Shown: piece by piece, positions 43,901 through 55,916 of the stretch
Numbering within the stretch: position 1 is the first letter of the stretch
Layout: every line of letters starts with the position of its first letter
Source: Pterobdella sp. o SKG-2022
Taxonomy: Eukaryota > Annelida > Clitellata > Hirudinida > Piscicolidae
Reading direction: 5' to 3'
NCBI GenBank assembly: GCA_964035795.1
Contig: OZ038325.1
Location: forward strand, 9,422,875 to 9,486,874
DNA: 64,000 bases
Position numbers and translations under genes: made by a program
Notes under the pieces: model-generated
Told to the model about the DNA's origin: nothing
What the model saw: the letters and a program-made list of their open reading frames with translations, nothing else
Database searches by the model: none

Positions 43901-44474
43901 AATGACCCAACAGTCTTCTGATGTAAGATTTTTTTTGTTATCAATTAAGCTGAAAAGTAAACTTTATCAATAGAGGATTTGGATGTAATCAATTTTCCAT
44001 CTCTATGGCTACATAAGCAGCATTATAAGCCAATACAGATACCATTGGTTATAATGGAATGCTACAACCTTTATATTCAAATGAAAACACTTATTTTACT
44101 CCACGAAGCTTTTCGTAAGATGAACCAGTCATTATCAAGTAGAAGTACAAATATTATTTATATTATTATTAAGCTTCGTGGAATAAAATAAACTTCTAAG
44201 AGAGTTTTTATTTGAATGTTTACGTTTGGCTCGAATATTTGAAATGCTTTAGATTTTTTTTTAAACTCTTCTCAGCATTATATAAAAAGCTTAAAGCCAG
44301 CATGAACTTCCGCAGGTCTTGAGGAGCACCAAGGCATTGATACGGGAGGGGAAGAGGCATAAGATGGAGAGGATCCTGGAGAAAGAATGTTCCATGTTGG
44401 AGGATACATGGTGTAAGGTGGAAGCACAACGATCTATATCCGTTTTCCTTAACGAATATTTAGATTCTTTGTGA
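40903..44474 (+). CDS. CDYL: CDYL-like chromodomain and crotonase-fold protein
   Basis: A chromatin corepressor family; CDYL reads methylated histone H3 through its chromodomain and acts on crotonyl-CoA through its crotonase domain (family knowledge). The first exon (40903-41100) encodes a diverged chromodomain with EYLVKYIEK and the aromatic EIWKTE; the usual KW is KY. A basic, Asn-rich linker follows at about 41284-41690 and 41944-42300. Crotonase exons are 42498-42621 ([16 protein letters not shown]), 42836-42929 ([16 protein letters not shown]), 43211-43528 ([27 protein letters not shown], here split as [15 protein letters not shown] and [10 protein letters not shown]), 43695-43748 ([18 protein letters not shown]), 43833-43922 and 44301-44474, ending in TGA. 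Exon order and the C-terminal [19 protein letters not shown] match vertebrate CDYL. Boundaries in the linker are approximate and a further 5' exon is likely. Confidence 0.85.
41762..41808 (+). repeat. Conserved stem-loop element, copy A
   Basis: A 47-base segment about 79% identical to 51519-51565. Outer CTGCTG pairs with CAGCAG. Inner TCTCA pairs with TGGGA through a U-A pair and a G-U wobble where copy B has G-C pairs. It lies in an intron of the CDYL-like gene. Confidence 0.55.
44076..44216. repeat. Foldback element in CDYL-like intron
   Basis: The left arm (44076-44111) and right arm (44171-44216) are inverted copies; the right arm has about 10 extra bases. The core is TTATTTTA, a short gap, then CCACGAAGCTT. 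It shares GAAGCTTTTCGT with the element at 30466-30622. Confidence 0.75.
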
Positions 44475-44842
44475 CGCAGAGTTGTCTGGGATTGTTTATG
44501 ATCGGCTATTTCATTCAAAGTTGGATCATGTATTTCAACGGTGGAATATTTAATATTGAGAAAACTCATGTTAGAAAGGAACCAAAATTATTTAGGGTTC
44601 TATTTTGTTTTACTCTCGTAGTCGAAATTACCATTTCATCGTCATTTTAATAGTATTTGTGGTTGGAAAATCATGCATACTCAATTAAAAATAAAACTGA
44701 TCAATTTGTGCACATATTCATTCCAAAGCTCGACACTGCTTCAAAATCGTGATGGAAATGTTGCATATTTATAAATTAATTTATTTGAATCTCAGTATAA
44801 ATTACATGTAAGACAAAGCAATAGTCTGCACCAAACCAATCT
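44475..44842. terminator. Tail-to-tail 3' ends of CDYL-like and GTF3C2-like genes
   Basis: The 368 bases separate two convergent stop codons. Candidate polyadenylation signals are AATAAA at 44690-44695 (plus, for CDYL-like) and AATAAA on the minus strand at 44780-44785 (for GTF3C2-like, 58 bases after its stop). They lie about 85 bases apart, so the two 3' untranslated regions probably nearly touch. Confidence 0.5.
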
Positions 44843-47800
44843 TCAAAGTATGCTAAGATGAACACCCCTCAAAATACCATTTAATCCTCCGAAGAACAAC
44901 CAGCTTGTGTGCCCTTTGTTCTTGTTGAAACTTACCTAGAGGATAAAAAGGTGAGTTACCCTTATGATGATATAATTATCATTAAAGGATGGTTGAGAGG
45001 TAGTTTGAGGATTTAACACTAAAATGAATCTCTTATAAGCACCTTATTTTAAAGATTTCCTGAAAAAATATTTTAGAAAAAAAGTACAGTCAGCTCTGGA
45101 AAACATCATAATATCGTATCCAAAATCAACTTAATCCCCAATAAACACCACCTTATGGATTGCACAAGTAATGTTTTTAACAATGTCATCACACACCATG
45201 TCCTCCTGCCTCAAGAAGCCCCTCATCAACTGATGTGGAGAGTTTATGATATGTGGTGTGTGTGTGTTTATATAGCGCTCTTCAGATTCACCGAAAGCTT
45301 TATTGATTTTAAATGACTGTTGAAACTCTTAAAAAAATGACTGATACTTCTGAAATCCTTACACATGTACAGGGAGCTTTTCGTGAGCCAAGCTCCAAGT
45401 ATTAGGTGTATAATACCACTAATCATATTCTGAGTGGATACCACCCAACCAACAGAACAGCACTAACATGATCATGGTAGGTGAAGCTTCTGTAGCAGCA
45501 GCAGTATATGCCTCTCTTGTTACATCCACAATTGTTAGTCTGAGTGCTGATACCATTGTCTTCATCTTCATCCAACTTTAAGACACAAACCAACTGGCAA
45601 TTGGGTGTATACAAGCTAAAAAAATATAAATAATTGAAAAGAGAAAAATTTATTTCCAATTTAATAATATAAAAAACATATATAAATAATTAATTAAAAG
45701 AACCAAAAAACCCACACTCTTCATCTCCCTGTTCGTCTTGATTTTTCGTGACGTCAATCTACATGCCTGTACCACTCCGCTGTTGTCACACGTGACTATG
45801 ACGTCATTGTCGAATGGGTAGTCTATGCCCTACATAATAAGTGAAAAATTTTAAAAAAAAGAAAAAAAAAACAAAAAAAAAATATTATTTTTATTTATTG
45901 AAATTAATAATAAATTGAAAACAAAGCGTAGGAAGAAAGAGAAGAGAGAGACCCATATGGTGGAATGATGGGTGCTTTGAGCAGTGCTGGAAACCCTTTT
46001 GTCGAAGAAGAAGTGGGCCAGGCAGGAGTTACGCTTGTAACTGTTGTATGCATTAGAGTTGTGATGAGATTATCAAAGATTTTCAATCAAAACCCTTAAA
46101 AAATCTAAAAAAAGCAAAACAAACTTGAATGACTCATCGGAAGCCACAAACACACGGAACTTCTCAAGAGGGGGCCACAAGACACATGTGTTTCTGGTGC
46201 CCTTCATGTGGAAGACTGCAGTGTGTGCGTTGCTGGGGCTGCTTGAGTTGTTCTTGCCTTTTCTGGTCGTTCTGATGTTCCAAAACTTTATCGATCTGAT
46301 GTTCAGTGTGGCATGTTGTTTGGCGCAGATATCTTTAAAAAAACTTACTTGCAAGTAGTATATATTTCAGCCCTTTCTTTCAAAAATAAAACAAAAGACC
46401 TTTTCAGATGCCCACCTACTGTTTATCTCATCCCCCTTACCTCCCTCCACCTACCCACCTATCCAGCGACACAGTGACCAGAAGATCATCGTAGTTAAAG
46501 GTCAAGTCACTCAAGACATTCAGGTGGGCTTTGATCACAAGGTATGCCTGTACCGTCTCTGATTTTATGTTATTATTATTATTTTCTCTGAGAAGTAATG
46601 AAGCTGTAGTTGTTAATGACCACAAAGCCAGAGTCCCTGTCAATAACAATAATAATAATTATTATTGATATGATTATTATTGTTGATATTTATGCACCAT
46701 CAACGTATCCAGCAGCCACAACAACGGAGTCCTTCGAAACGTTCCATGCCACACACTTGCAAGCTAAAAAAAAATGAATTATAATAATAATAATTAATAT
46801 TATTATTTGAAAACAAACCCGAGGGTAGATTAGTGACTAGTTTTGCTGCTGGTTCAGCTTCGAATGCCGTGTTTATATTGTTATTATTTCTATCCTTTTG
46901 TTCCTTATTAGTGATTTTTCTTCTTTTTATTCCCGGTACACTGTGCAAATAATAGAAAAACATCAAAATTCAACTGAAACTAGTCCTAATTAACAAAAAT
47001 CCTTATAACTTAATACTGTCCACCACCACTTAACTTATAATAATAATAATTTAATAATTTACGAGGTTTATTATAGTGATGTTTAACCCAGAGAGTTTCA
47101 AGATCACTTGATATTTGTAAAATATTCTATTATAATAATAGGTTATAACAGCTTAATATTTAAAAAAAAAACTAGTTTTTAGCCTCTTTCCAAAGTCCTT
47201 CACTTTCCTAACCCTTCTTAAGCCTTCCGGCAAGCCGTTCAACAAACTTGGGCCTTCAACCTCAAACCTACGCTTTCCAATACTAGACATTTTGGACTTA
47301 GGAACGTATAAATTGGTTGAATCCAAAGATCTAAGCTTTTGCCTTTCAGGTATTTCAGAGATAGGTATGAGTCTTTCCGATATGTATTTTGGACCATATC
47401 CTAGCCTACATTTAAAGTAATAATATTTTATAAACTATCCTATCCCTAACTTTGACCCAATGCAACTTTTTCAAAACTGGAGTTATATGGTCAAACTTCC
47501 TTGTGCTTGTAATTAACCTGGCTGTAGTGTTGATAAGAGACTGGACTCTACACAGCTGCTTTTCAGGTAACCCAGCTAACAGTGTTGCAATAATCTATTC
47601 TGCTCAGAATCAAAGCAACAGCAAGAGTCCCCAACGAATCATAAGAAAGACACTTCTTAATGGACCTTATCTGCCTGAGAGCTGAAAAGCCTGCTTGCAA
47701 CATCTTACTTATATGTGAGTTCATGCTCAAATCTCTATCCATGAAAACACCCAGGCTCTTGACACTTTCTGAAGGTGATATGAAAGTATCCAGTATCCTT

Positions 47801-50800
47801 ATCTGTTTGGTTGGTAACTTGTTCACCTTTCTCAAAGAAGAAAACCATATAGCTTCAATTTTGGATCTATTGAGCTTAAGACTATTGGATTCCATCCAGG
47901 CTGCCATCTCATCGACACAGTCAGATAATCTGTTCTGCAATTGCTCAGTTTCTCCAGGGACACAACTAGAATACAATTGTGTGTCATCTGCATATTGGTG
48001 AAAACTCAAGTTATGTCTTTGTGCAATTGTTTCTAGATCACTAGAATACAGATTAAATAAGAGCGGGCCGATTACAGAAACTTGTGGCACACCAGTATGG
48101 AGATGAAATAAATTAGTTCTAACACTATTATTAGTAATAGAATAACACCTATTATTTAAATAGCTCTTTCACCATTCTAAAACTAAACCCTTAAAACCGA
48201 ATTTTGAATATAGCTTATTTATTAAAATATTATGATTAATAAATCAAAGGCCGAAGAAAGATCCAACTATAGCAAAAGACTAAACCTACCTTCATCAGCT
48301 GCTTTTAAAATATCCATGTGGATTTTTGTGATAACGGTTTCTGTTGAATGAAAAGGGCGATAAGCAGACTGAAATCTCGGAAAAAGATCATTTTTAACCA
48401 AATAACTACGTGTTCTTTCTAAAAACCAACGTTCCAGGGACATTTGAAATTGGTCTATAGGAGGATGGCTCAGATTGGGTTTTTTCAATATCGGCGTCAC
48501 ACAGGCTAACTTCAAACCACGAGGAAAAGTTCCTGATTTGAAAGAGGAATTAAAGATGCTAACTAAAAAAGGTGCTATCAAGCTTGCTATTCGTTTCAAT
48601 AGCCAAGTTGGCATCGGATCTAAAGCACACTGTTTATTTGGTAAGTTGTTGATTATCTTTACTAATTCCTCTTCATCCACCTCAAATAATTCGTCCAACA
48701 CAGAAGTCCTGGATCAAACCTCAATTTGAAATAGATCACCATCTACACTTTTGACCTCACCAATTTTATCATCCAAGTATTTCTTAAAACTACCAATTTC
48801 TATTCCTTTACCTTCACCTGCCTTACCCCTACCAGCAACCTCATTTATGTATTTCCAAGTTGTCACTGACTTGTTTTTACATTCAAATAGCTTAAGATCC
48901 CAAAACTCCTTTATCTTCTTCCTACATAGACATTTGTAAAGATTCTTCTGCCTGAACCATGTCTCATGATCAGTTGTTGAATGAGACCTCAAGTACTTGT
49001 GCTCCAACTTTCTTGTTATGCATTTAGACATCTTACATTCCTCATCAAACCAAACATCAGAGGGTCTCTGATAAATTCTTACAACTTTCTTAGGAATGAG
49101 TTTAGCTAAAATGCGCTTCAAAGTTGAGAAATACTTGCTCACAGCAGAATCTAAACGCATGTCTGTTGAAAATACCAAAGAAGTGTTCAGCAACTTGGAA
49201 ATAAACTTTTCAACATCCAAATCTTTCCACCTTCTTACCTTGAATGTTTTGTACACTAAAGCAGGTACTTTCAGTTGATTTCCACATCAAGACCTTATGA
49301 TCTGAGAAGGAAACATCAAAACAATCAACTTTGAATCAAGCCTTAGTGGCCACTACATCCAACCAGCCACCCTGTTCATGAGTTGGTTCTGCTACACAAG
49401 ACTTGAAATCATCCATGTGGAGGATATTCTTAAAATTTTCTGCATCCTTACCTGCAATATACTCCAGATGAAAATTGAACTTCTTCATTATAAGATGACA
49501 TTATATTCATGATCTCTTCGTACTCTGCAAAAAAATCACAAGAAGCATATTCAGTTCTGTAAACAACCAAGCCTATAAAGGATTTCAATTTGGAGCTTAC
49601 TCTCACACACATAAATTCAAAAGTGCTAGCTTTCAGAGGAACATCAATCACTATTGCATTTATTTTTGGTTTTCCCAAAAAAATTAGTCCACCATGATTA
49701 GTTTTTAGAGACTTCACAGACTCAAAGCTTCTAGATCTAGCCCTTTCAAAAACTAATATCCCTTTTTGCCTCAGAATACTTAAGCATACTGAATCTGAGT
49801 CATGGCAAATTTCAGCCAAAAATAAACCAGCCAACTTGTATTCACTCATCAAGTCTAGCACTTCTTCAACCTTATTGTGTAGAGATCTAACATTAAGAAA
49901 TCCCAAAGTTAGATCTACAACAACCCTCAACCCATGCCTTTCAACCCTTTTTCCTCTGATCATTTTCTCTCTCACTCTTCTACCACCTCGCTTACCCCTT
50001 CTCCTCTTCTTTTTAACCTTACTTACATCTTCTATTTTGCCTAAGCCTAATTCATCTATATGCCTCTTTATATCTTCATTTAAACTAATTATATCATTAT
50101 TGTATTTGAGCAAATCTATCATTATTTTAAAAAATAAATAAAAATATTCAGAACTATGAAAAAATTTAACGTACAAAGTAAAGAAACTTCCCCCGTTTTG
50201 GCAAGTGATAAATTTAATCCGAAAACTTGAGCAGTATCCAACTTACCAATATTTTTATAAAAAGTAAAAGTGAAATAATATAAAAACTTATCAGCTTTCA
50301 AAAATATTGCATTTAAACCCTATAAAAAACAAATTTAAAATGTTGTATAAAACCATCGCGGCAATTTTTGCGCCAGGTTATAAGACCACTACCACCTTTC
50401 TCGCCCAACCACCACCACCACCAACCGTCTTCATCACCCAAGCACCACCACCACCTTCATCACCCAACCACCCATCACCTGTATATTCTGACCACCCCGT
50501 CATGAGATGCTGTTGCCAACAACCCCATCCTTCTCCTCTGTACAGAATCAGGATAATGTTAATAAAATAGAGAATTAAAGGGTTGAAATAAGCAATGGGT
50601 ATAGATTCATTTTTCTTTACCAATGGTGAAGTAAATGATGAAACAAACGAGAATTGATAATCATAACCTCAAACAGACCCTCTCCCTCCTTCTCCTCCTC
50701 ATCACAGCACCAGGCCCCTTGTGACCACTTCATGTCCCACACCGGCCCTCCCTCCACCAACATCAAGTTTACCACTGACCTATCCTTCTCTCCACCATCA

Positions 50801-51957
50801 CAACCACCAATGCTCTTCGGCTTGGCATTATCTTCATTTGATGGCTTCAATAAACCAAAATCCCATAGCTGAATAATTCTCTTATCAGAAGATGAAGAAG
50901 ATGGTGGTGATGATGATGATTCTATAAGGAATTGTTCTCGTGTGTTCTTGTGTGTATACAAGGCAAAAAATTGATGGTGATGGTGCTTGTTGTTGTGGCA
51001 GGCCTGAGGACACCAATGACATGCCCATATGGGACCTCCCACGTTGACGCTGAAGCTTCCTGGCAATAATAACAATAAGAACAACAAGAATAATAAGAAA
51101 AACAATAACATGGATAATTACTTATTATATAGTATAAACCAAAACAAAATTGAAAACAACCTGCAGAGGTGTCAGACTGGAAGAGATCAAGGGTGATGTG
51201 GGGTGATGCCTTCTTGCTTGACCTGGCATTCTTGACCCGGAATCGAATGCCTTGATTGGTTGGTAAGTGCCGTTCATACTGTGACCTGATTCATCAAAAG
51301 ATTAATACAAAAACTAATGAAAGTTATAAAAAAATCAACAACAATAATAATAATGACTTGTTTTTTATTTCTTTGACCAACTTCCTGCCATCCATCCATC
51401 TCTCCATTATCCTCAACCTCCCATACTCCTTCATCTTCTCCCTCACCTCAAGCTTGTCCTTTTGTGCTACGAGCGTTTTTTGCATTAAATCTCAAATTCA
51501 TGATCATCGAAAAAATTAGCTGTCTGCTGCCAACCCCAGTTACTGGGGCATATACAGCAGAATGATGATTTATTTTTAGAAATACTCACTCCAGAAATCT
51601 TTGTTGGTTGGCTTGTACTTTTTCTTCATACTTTTAATCCTTGTATTATCAGCAAAACAATCATTTTCAACATCATTATCATCACCACTAATAATTTCTT
51701 CATTTTCTTCCTCTTCCTCACTTTCTTCTAACTTTATTTCATAATCCTCATCATCAACACAATCATCCTCTTCTTTCTCCTGTTTCACCTATGAAGCCAA
51801 AATAAATTAAATCAAATGTATGAAATAGCAATTTGAAGCAGAGAAATGGCTAACTTCTGAATCATTTTTTTTTCCAATAAACCTGAAAAAAAAAAAGTCA
51901 TTCAAAGAAACAATAACTAACTCCAACATCTCCCAAGTCTGCCCATTCGCCATCCCC
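44843..51957 (-). CDS. GTF3C2: GTF3C2-like WD40 subunit of TFIIIC
   Basis: TFIIIC binds the internal promoters of tRNA genes and recruits RNA polymerase III; this subunit (TFIIIC110) has a WD40 propeller (family knowledge). Exons read 5' to 3': about 51925-51957 (WADLGDVG), 51590-51788 (acidic), about 51161-51283, 50668-51059 (SVNVGGPIW...HWCP), about 50479-50537 (GLLATASHDGVVRIYS), 46819-46940, 46698-46763 (CKCVAWNVS...AAGYVDG), 46459-46636 (GTLALWSL), 46125-46295 (RSIKFWNIR), 45953-46040 (NSCLAHFFFDK...HHSTIW), about 45716-45829 (VIVTCDNSGVVQACRL), 45468-45615, 45152-45229 and 44843-44935 (WLFFGGLNGILRG, stop TGA). Order and motifs match GTF3C2, and most splice phases fit exactly. The initiator ATG, upstream of about 51960, is not found. 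The 3.5-kb intron 46941-50478 holds a LINE copy on the same strand. Confidence 0.8.
45268..45290 (-). repeat. SINE/LINE-type tail with CA repeat
   Basis: On the minus strand AGAGCGCTATATAAA runs straight into CACACACACACC (about 45257-45268). This is the form of a retroposon tail ending in a simple repeat, related to the SINE tail seen at 0.8 kb. No head is visible. Confidence 0.45.
47120..50180 (-). mobile_element. Decayed non-LTR retrotransposon (CR1/L2-like LINE)
   Basis: On the minus strand the element runs endonuclease, linker, reverse transcriptase. About 49448-50176 encodes a basic segment then an AP-endonuclease-like region (LGFLNVRSLHNKVEEVLDL, then LAEICHDSDS). About 48714-49256 is the linker. 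At 48267-48701 are RT finger motifs (CALDPMPTWLLK, FQSAYRPFHSTE). At 47563-48170 are the palm (GVPQVSVIGPLLFNLY and the catalytic QYADDTQL) and thumb. The C-terminal end (FVERLAGRL/GLPEGLRR region) is at about 47165-47260. Frameshifts and stops, for example a TGA in the usual WFKSYL motif near 48160, and lost sequence between the finger and palm blocks show it is dead. It sits in an intron of the GTF3C2-like gene in the same direction. Confidence 0.85.
51519..51565 (+). repeat. Conserved stem-loop element, copy B
   Basis: Partner of the element at 41762-41808. It contains CCCCAG-TTA-CTGGGG, a perfect 6-bp hairpin, inside an outer CTGCTG/CAGCAG pairing. It lies in an intron of the minus-strand GTF3C2-like gene, just beyond the acidic exon. 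Confidence 0.55.
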
Positions 51958-53220
51958 TGTGCTGTGTAAAACAAAAAAAAAATTTGTTGAAATACCTTTC
52001 AATTATTTATATTTCCACTCGAAAAATTTTAATAAAATCTTTAAATTTCATTAGAAACAAATGCTTAAGAAGGGTAAAATTTCAAAAAAAGCTTCATATC
52101 TTACTAAAATATGTTTTTTGAACAAATAATATTTTAAAGTTGAATAAAAAAATATGAACTTGTAAATTGGTTTTCTGGTTCGTTTGGAAGGAATGCTCAG
52201 ATCAAGTGAGGTGCTGAAGATTCAAATATTTAATATTTCGAATAATAGGTCATATATTAATCAAAATTTGGCCAAAAATAATATGAATTTAATTCAAAAA
52301 TGGTTAAAAAATGATAGTTACTCATTCGGCTGTTGTACTCTTAGGAGTTCATTCTGTGGTGATAATTTCAATCTTTCATAGTAAACGCTGAAATTTAATA
52401 ATTTAATAAAAAATCATTATTATTTATTATTTCAAAATTTACATAGTAGTTTAAATATTATCAAAACAGTTAAGTATTAGCACTTTGGACTGTAAACTTT
52501 TCGGCTTGCGTCCCCGCTTTTTTTTAATTGGCACCTAATTTGATAATAATTTGGTTTAATTATGTTAAAAAAAAAATTATTTGTAATTATTTATAAAAAT
52601 TCACTAAATAATTACTCTTACTTCATTTGTCGACATACCGCCGAAGTTTACTTTTAAAAGCTTTAAAAATTTTAAAGTGGTTTGTAGTTATTCAAAAATA
52701 ATTACAACTTTCAAAAAATATTTCTGTATTAAAAAATTGTTATTGTATGTTTGAATATTTTAATTCAAAACGTTAAAATAAAATGAACATTGAAAAATAT
52801 ATCGAGATGTTTTAGTGAGCAGAGGAGAGTTTTTAAATCCATTTTTTTTGTAAAACTTTAGCGAAGAAATATGCTTAAGTTCTTTTTGCATTCAAAAAAA
52901 AGAAAAAATTGAAACTTTTTATTTTATGATAAATGCAGTTTAAGAAGTTTGTACAATGGCAACTTGATAGACGCACAACATCAGTTATTTTCAGCACATT
53001 TGATGAAAATTTATCTATTATTTTTTACACGTTGAAAACAAAATCAGTAAAATAGATATATAGTTGATTAAGTTATTTTCAGAACATTTGATGCAAATTT
53101 ATCCATTATGTCTTACACGTTAAAAACAAAATTTTTTTCTTCAAACGTTAACTTACCCAAAAATAACTAAATATATGTTTAAATGAAACTTTAAATTTTG
53201 TGACTTTCCAAAAATTTCAG
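51958..53220. other. Divergent upstream region of GTF3C2-like gene and small plus-strand gene
   Basis: The start exons of both neighbours should lie here but I cannot identify them. It holds a short AAGCTTCATATCTTA match to the foldback motif at about 52090 and the 88-bp-spaced duplication at 52983-53132. Confidence 0.4.
52983..53132. repeat. Direct duplication, 88-bp spacing
   Basis: Segments starting agttattttcag at 52983 and 53071 match over about 60 bases with a few substitutions, both ending near cacgtt(g/a)aaaacaaaat. This is an old local tandem duplication. Confidence 0.8.
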
Positions 53221-53464
53221 ATCTCGATGTACAAGATTTTTGGAGGATTACAACAGCGAAGCATGTTTGAATATACATAGAACAATGAAGATACATGTGG
53301 AAGACACAAAAGTATGCAAGTCTATCTTAACAAAAAGCAAATCTGCTCTATACACAATACAACATATTAACCAAGCCTTGAAAACCACTGTAAATGATTC
53401 ATATACACAAAATTACCGAGCATTAAACATTTTCATGAAAGTACTTGAAATGTCCCACTCTTAA
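53221..53464 (+). CDS. Terminal exon of a small protein, possibly BORC subunit 8-like
   Basis: The exon follows a strong acceptor (ttccaaaaatttcag) and runs open to TAA at 53462-53464. It encodes about 80 residues of amphipathic helix. The segment SALYTIQHINQALKTTVND resembles the AIYTVEYACSAVKNLVDSS stretch of BORCS8, a BORC subunit acting in lysosome positioning. That match is from memory and weak. The 5' exons are not found. It is divergent from the GTF3C2-like gene. The exon itself is fairly convincing; the family is not. Confidence 0.45.
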
Positions 53465-53892
53465 CGGAATTATAAGGCAGAGTTTAATATTCACATTGAT
53501 CTATATTTTATGAAAATTATGCATTAAATTTTAAATAATTTATATAATTATAAAAATATATTAACAAATCTGAATAAATTTGAGTTTTTGTAAAAATTAA
53601 AACAAATATCTTGAAAATCATCAAAAAACAAAGAAAATGAAGAAAAGAGTAAACATTAAAAAGTTAAATCTCATGATTTCAAATAAAGTTAAATCTCCAC
53701 TAAACTAAAAGTTTGGTCAGATTCACTCTTATTTATTATTATTATTATTATTATCTTATAAATTATTGCAGTCACACCAAAAAAAAAAAATTTTCAAAAT
53801 ATTTTTAAAATGAAAAATAATACATTGAATCAAAGCAGTAGAAGCAGAAACTCACTAAAAAAATATCTTTTTGATGCTAATTCATTTCATCT

Positions 53893-55841
53893 TCACCACT
53901 CTCCATGTCCCTTAGGCTGGTTCATCACGGGTGCATTAGGTTCTCTGTGATGACATAATGGTACTTTTAATATTTATGGTAACACAATGATATATTGAAT
54001 CTCTATATAATACATGTAATTATCCATCCATCTCACATCCATGTAGAAATTCATCACATCCATCCTTAACACCCCAACATGGAAACCACAAACATTGAAT
54101 CAGGTGGGTGACCGCCTTTAAATCCATATTGATCGTTGTTTTGCGGATAAGGTAATGGTGGTGGTTGTGAGTATGATGAAGCTCCTTGTTCAAATTGAGA
54201 TGGAAAAGATGGTGGTGGTGGCATGGGATTGAAATGGGGTGGTTGCTGGTTCATAGGAGGTGTTGGCAAGCCGATGATGATGGGGTAGTCAACGTGTACG
54301 TTTATGGAGTTCGGGATGTCCAAAGTCACCTGGGATGATGATGGCGGTCATTGCATTTAAATAATTATGACAAAAATAATTCTCTAAATCCATTTAAGAA
54401 TTATTTTTAATGACATGATCTTTCTTCCACCCCTTTCCCCCCTCACCTTGACAAAATGCTCCACTCTGATATTGGGGCAGTTGATGATGGAGTTGACAGT
54501 GGGAGGAACCTTCAAGGGCTTCCTATCCCATGAAATGTCATCATTACCTGTCATTAGTTCGTCTGTGTAGGGAAGGTTGCATCATTATAATTATTATTGA
54601 TGGACTTGAGGTGCTCAGTTGATATCATGAAAAGCAAAACACATCCACATTATACACCCCCAACTAAATCTATCCAAATTCCAACCAATAACACACCCCT
54701 CATAATCATCATCACAATTTTAACCCTCAAAGCCATCAACAACCAACCTGCAAGACTTATGATGTTATTGACGTGAACTCTTTTTCTGGATTGAGCTGTG
54801 TAGGTGATGACGGCGTATAACTTGCATTTGGGTGTCATGTTACGAGCTAATGTGGTGGTGTTGATATAAAAAATTTTGTTTTAAGATACAATTAACTAGG
54901 ATCTTTCATACAATATAGCATAGTTGAAACCAACCAGTTATTCAATATAATTAGCCATTTGTACATCATTACTACTAATAACGTAAAAGCACTGAACTTG
55001 TTGGATTCCTGAACTGAGCAGTGATCAAAATGTCTTCACCTTGGAATGAATCATACATTGTTACTAACTTCACTACTTGGTTAATTAATTGTTCATCAAC
55101 TGCTTGCCCATTATATTACTTCAATTCCATTATTGCAGCATCCAATGAGCTCAAGCAATCAAAAAGATCCTACACAAAAAACAAGAGATGACTCACCGAC
55201 TTGGTACCCATTCTTGTCTAATGTCACATTGACAATCACAGGCTCTGAAGCACAACACATGCAGCAAAGTTTTTTGCTTTGTGTTTGTTCTATGGCAGGC
55301 TGGAATGGTTGTTGGCAGTTTGAGTTATTGATATATGTGGATAATAAAGATGATGATGATATTAAAAAAAATAGAAATAATAATAATGATACAGACAATG
55401 AGGGGATTATAGAATGGAGGACTGTATATAGATATTTCAAGCAGACTTTTCACATCGGGTGCCCAGTTCCTCACCACCTTCGCTTTCACCCAATAACTTC
55501 AGAGTTATCATTATTTTTATTATGTTTATTATTTATTATTATCCTTATCATTATTATTAATATCGTTATCACCGAATGTGGCCGATACTTCCCTGGAAGC
55601 TGGAAGGAACTTCTCTGGTGGAATAAGTGATGGAAATATTACCCTCAATAAAATAAAAATAATAATAATAACTATTATTTTTACTGTTATTATTAGTCTA
55701 TTTATTTATTTATTTATTATAGATACCCATATGGTATTTGTAAGTTGAAATTGTATTCATAGGCACCATCTTTCAACTCTATGGCCTGGTTGTTTGTGGT
55801 GTCATCTGCATTGAGTCATCAAGTTGTGAACTGATGTCATG

Positions 55842-55916
<75 letters not shown>

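Noticed and set aside
52470..52535. tRNA-Tyr-like arm with GGACTGTAAAC and a T run
   Set aside because: No B box, no pairing acceptor stem and no A box in register.
55626..55660. Alternative arrestin exon frame giving IPPEKFLPASREVSATFG
   Set aside because: Acceptor after CCACCAG at 55615 gives VPSSFQGSIGHIR, which matches arrestins and fits phase on both sides.
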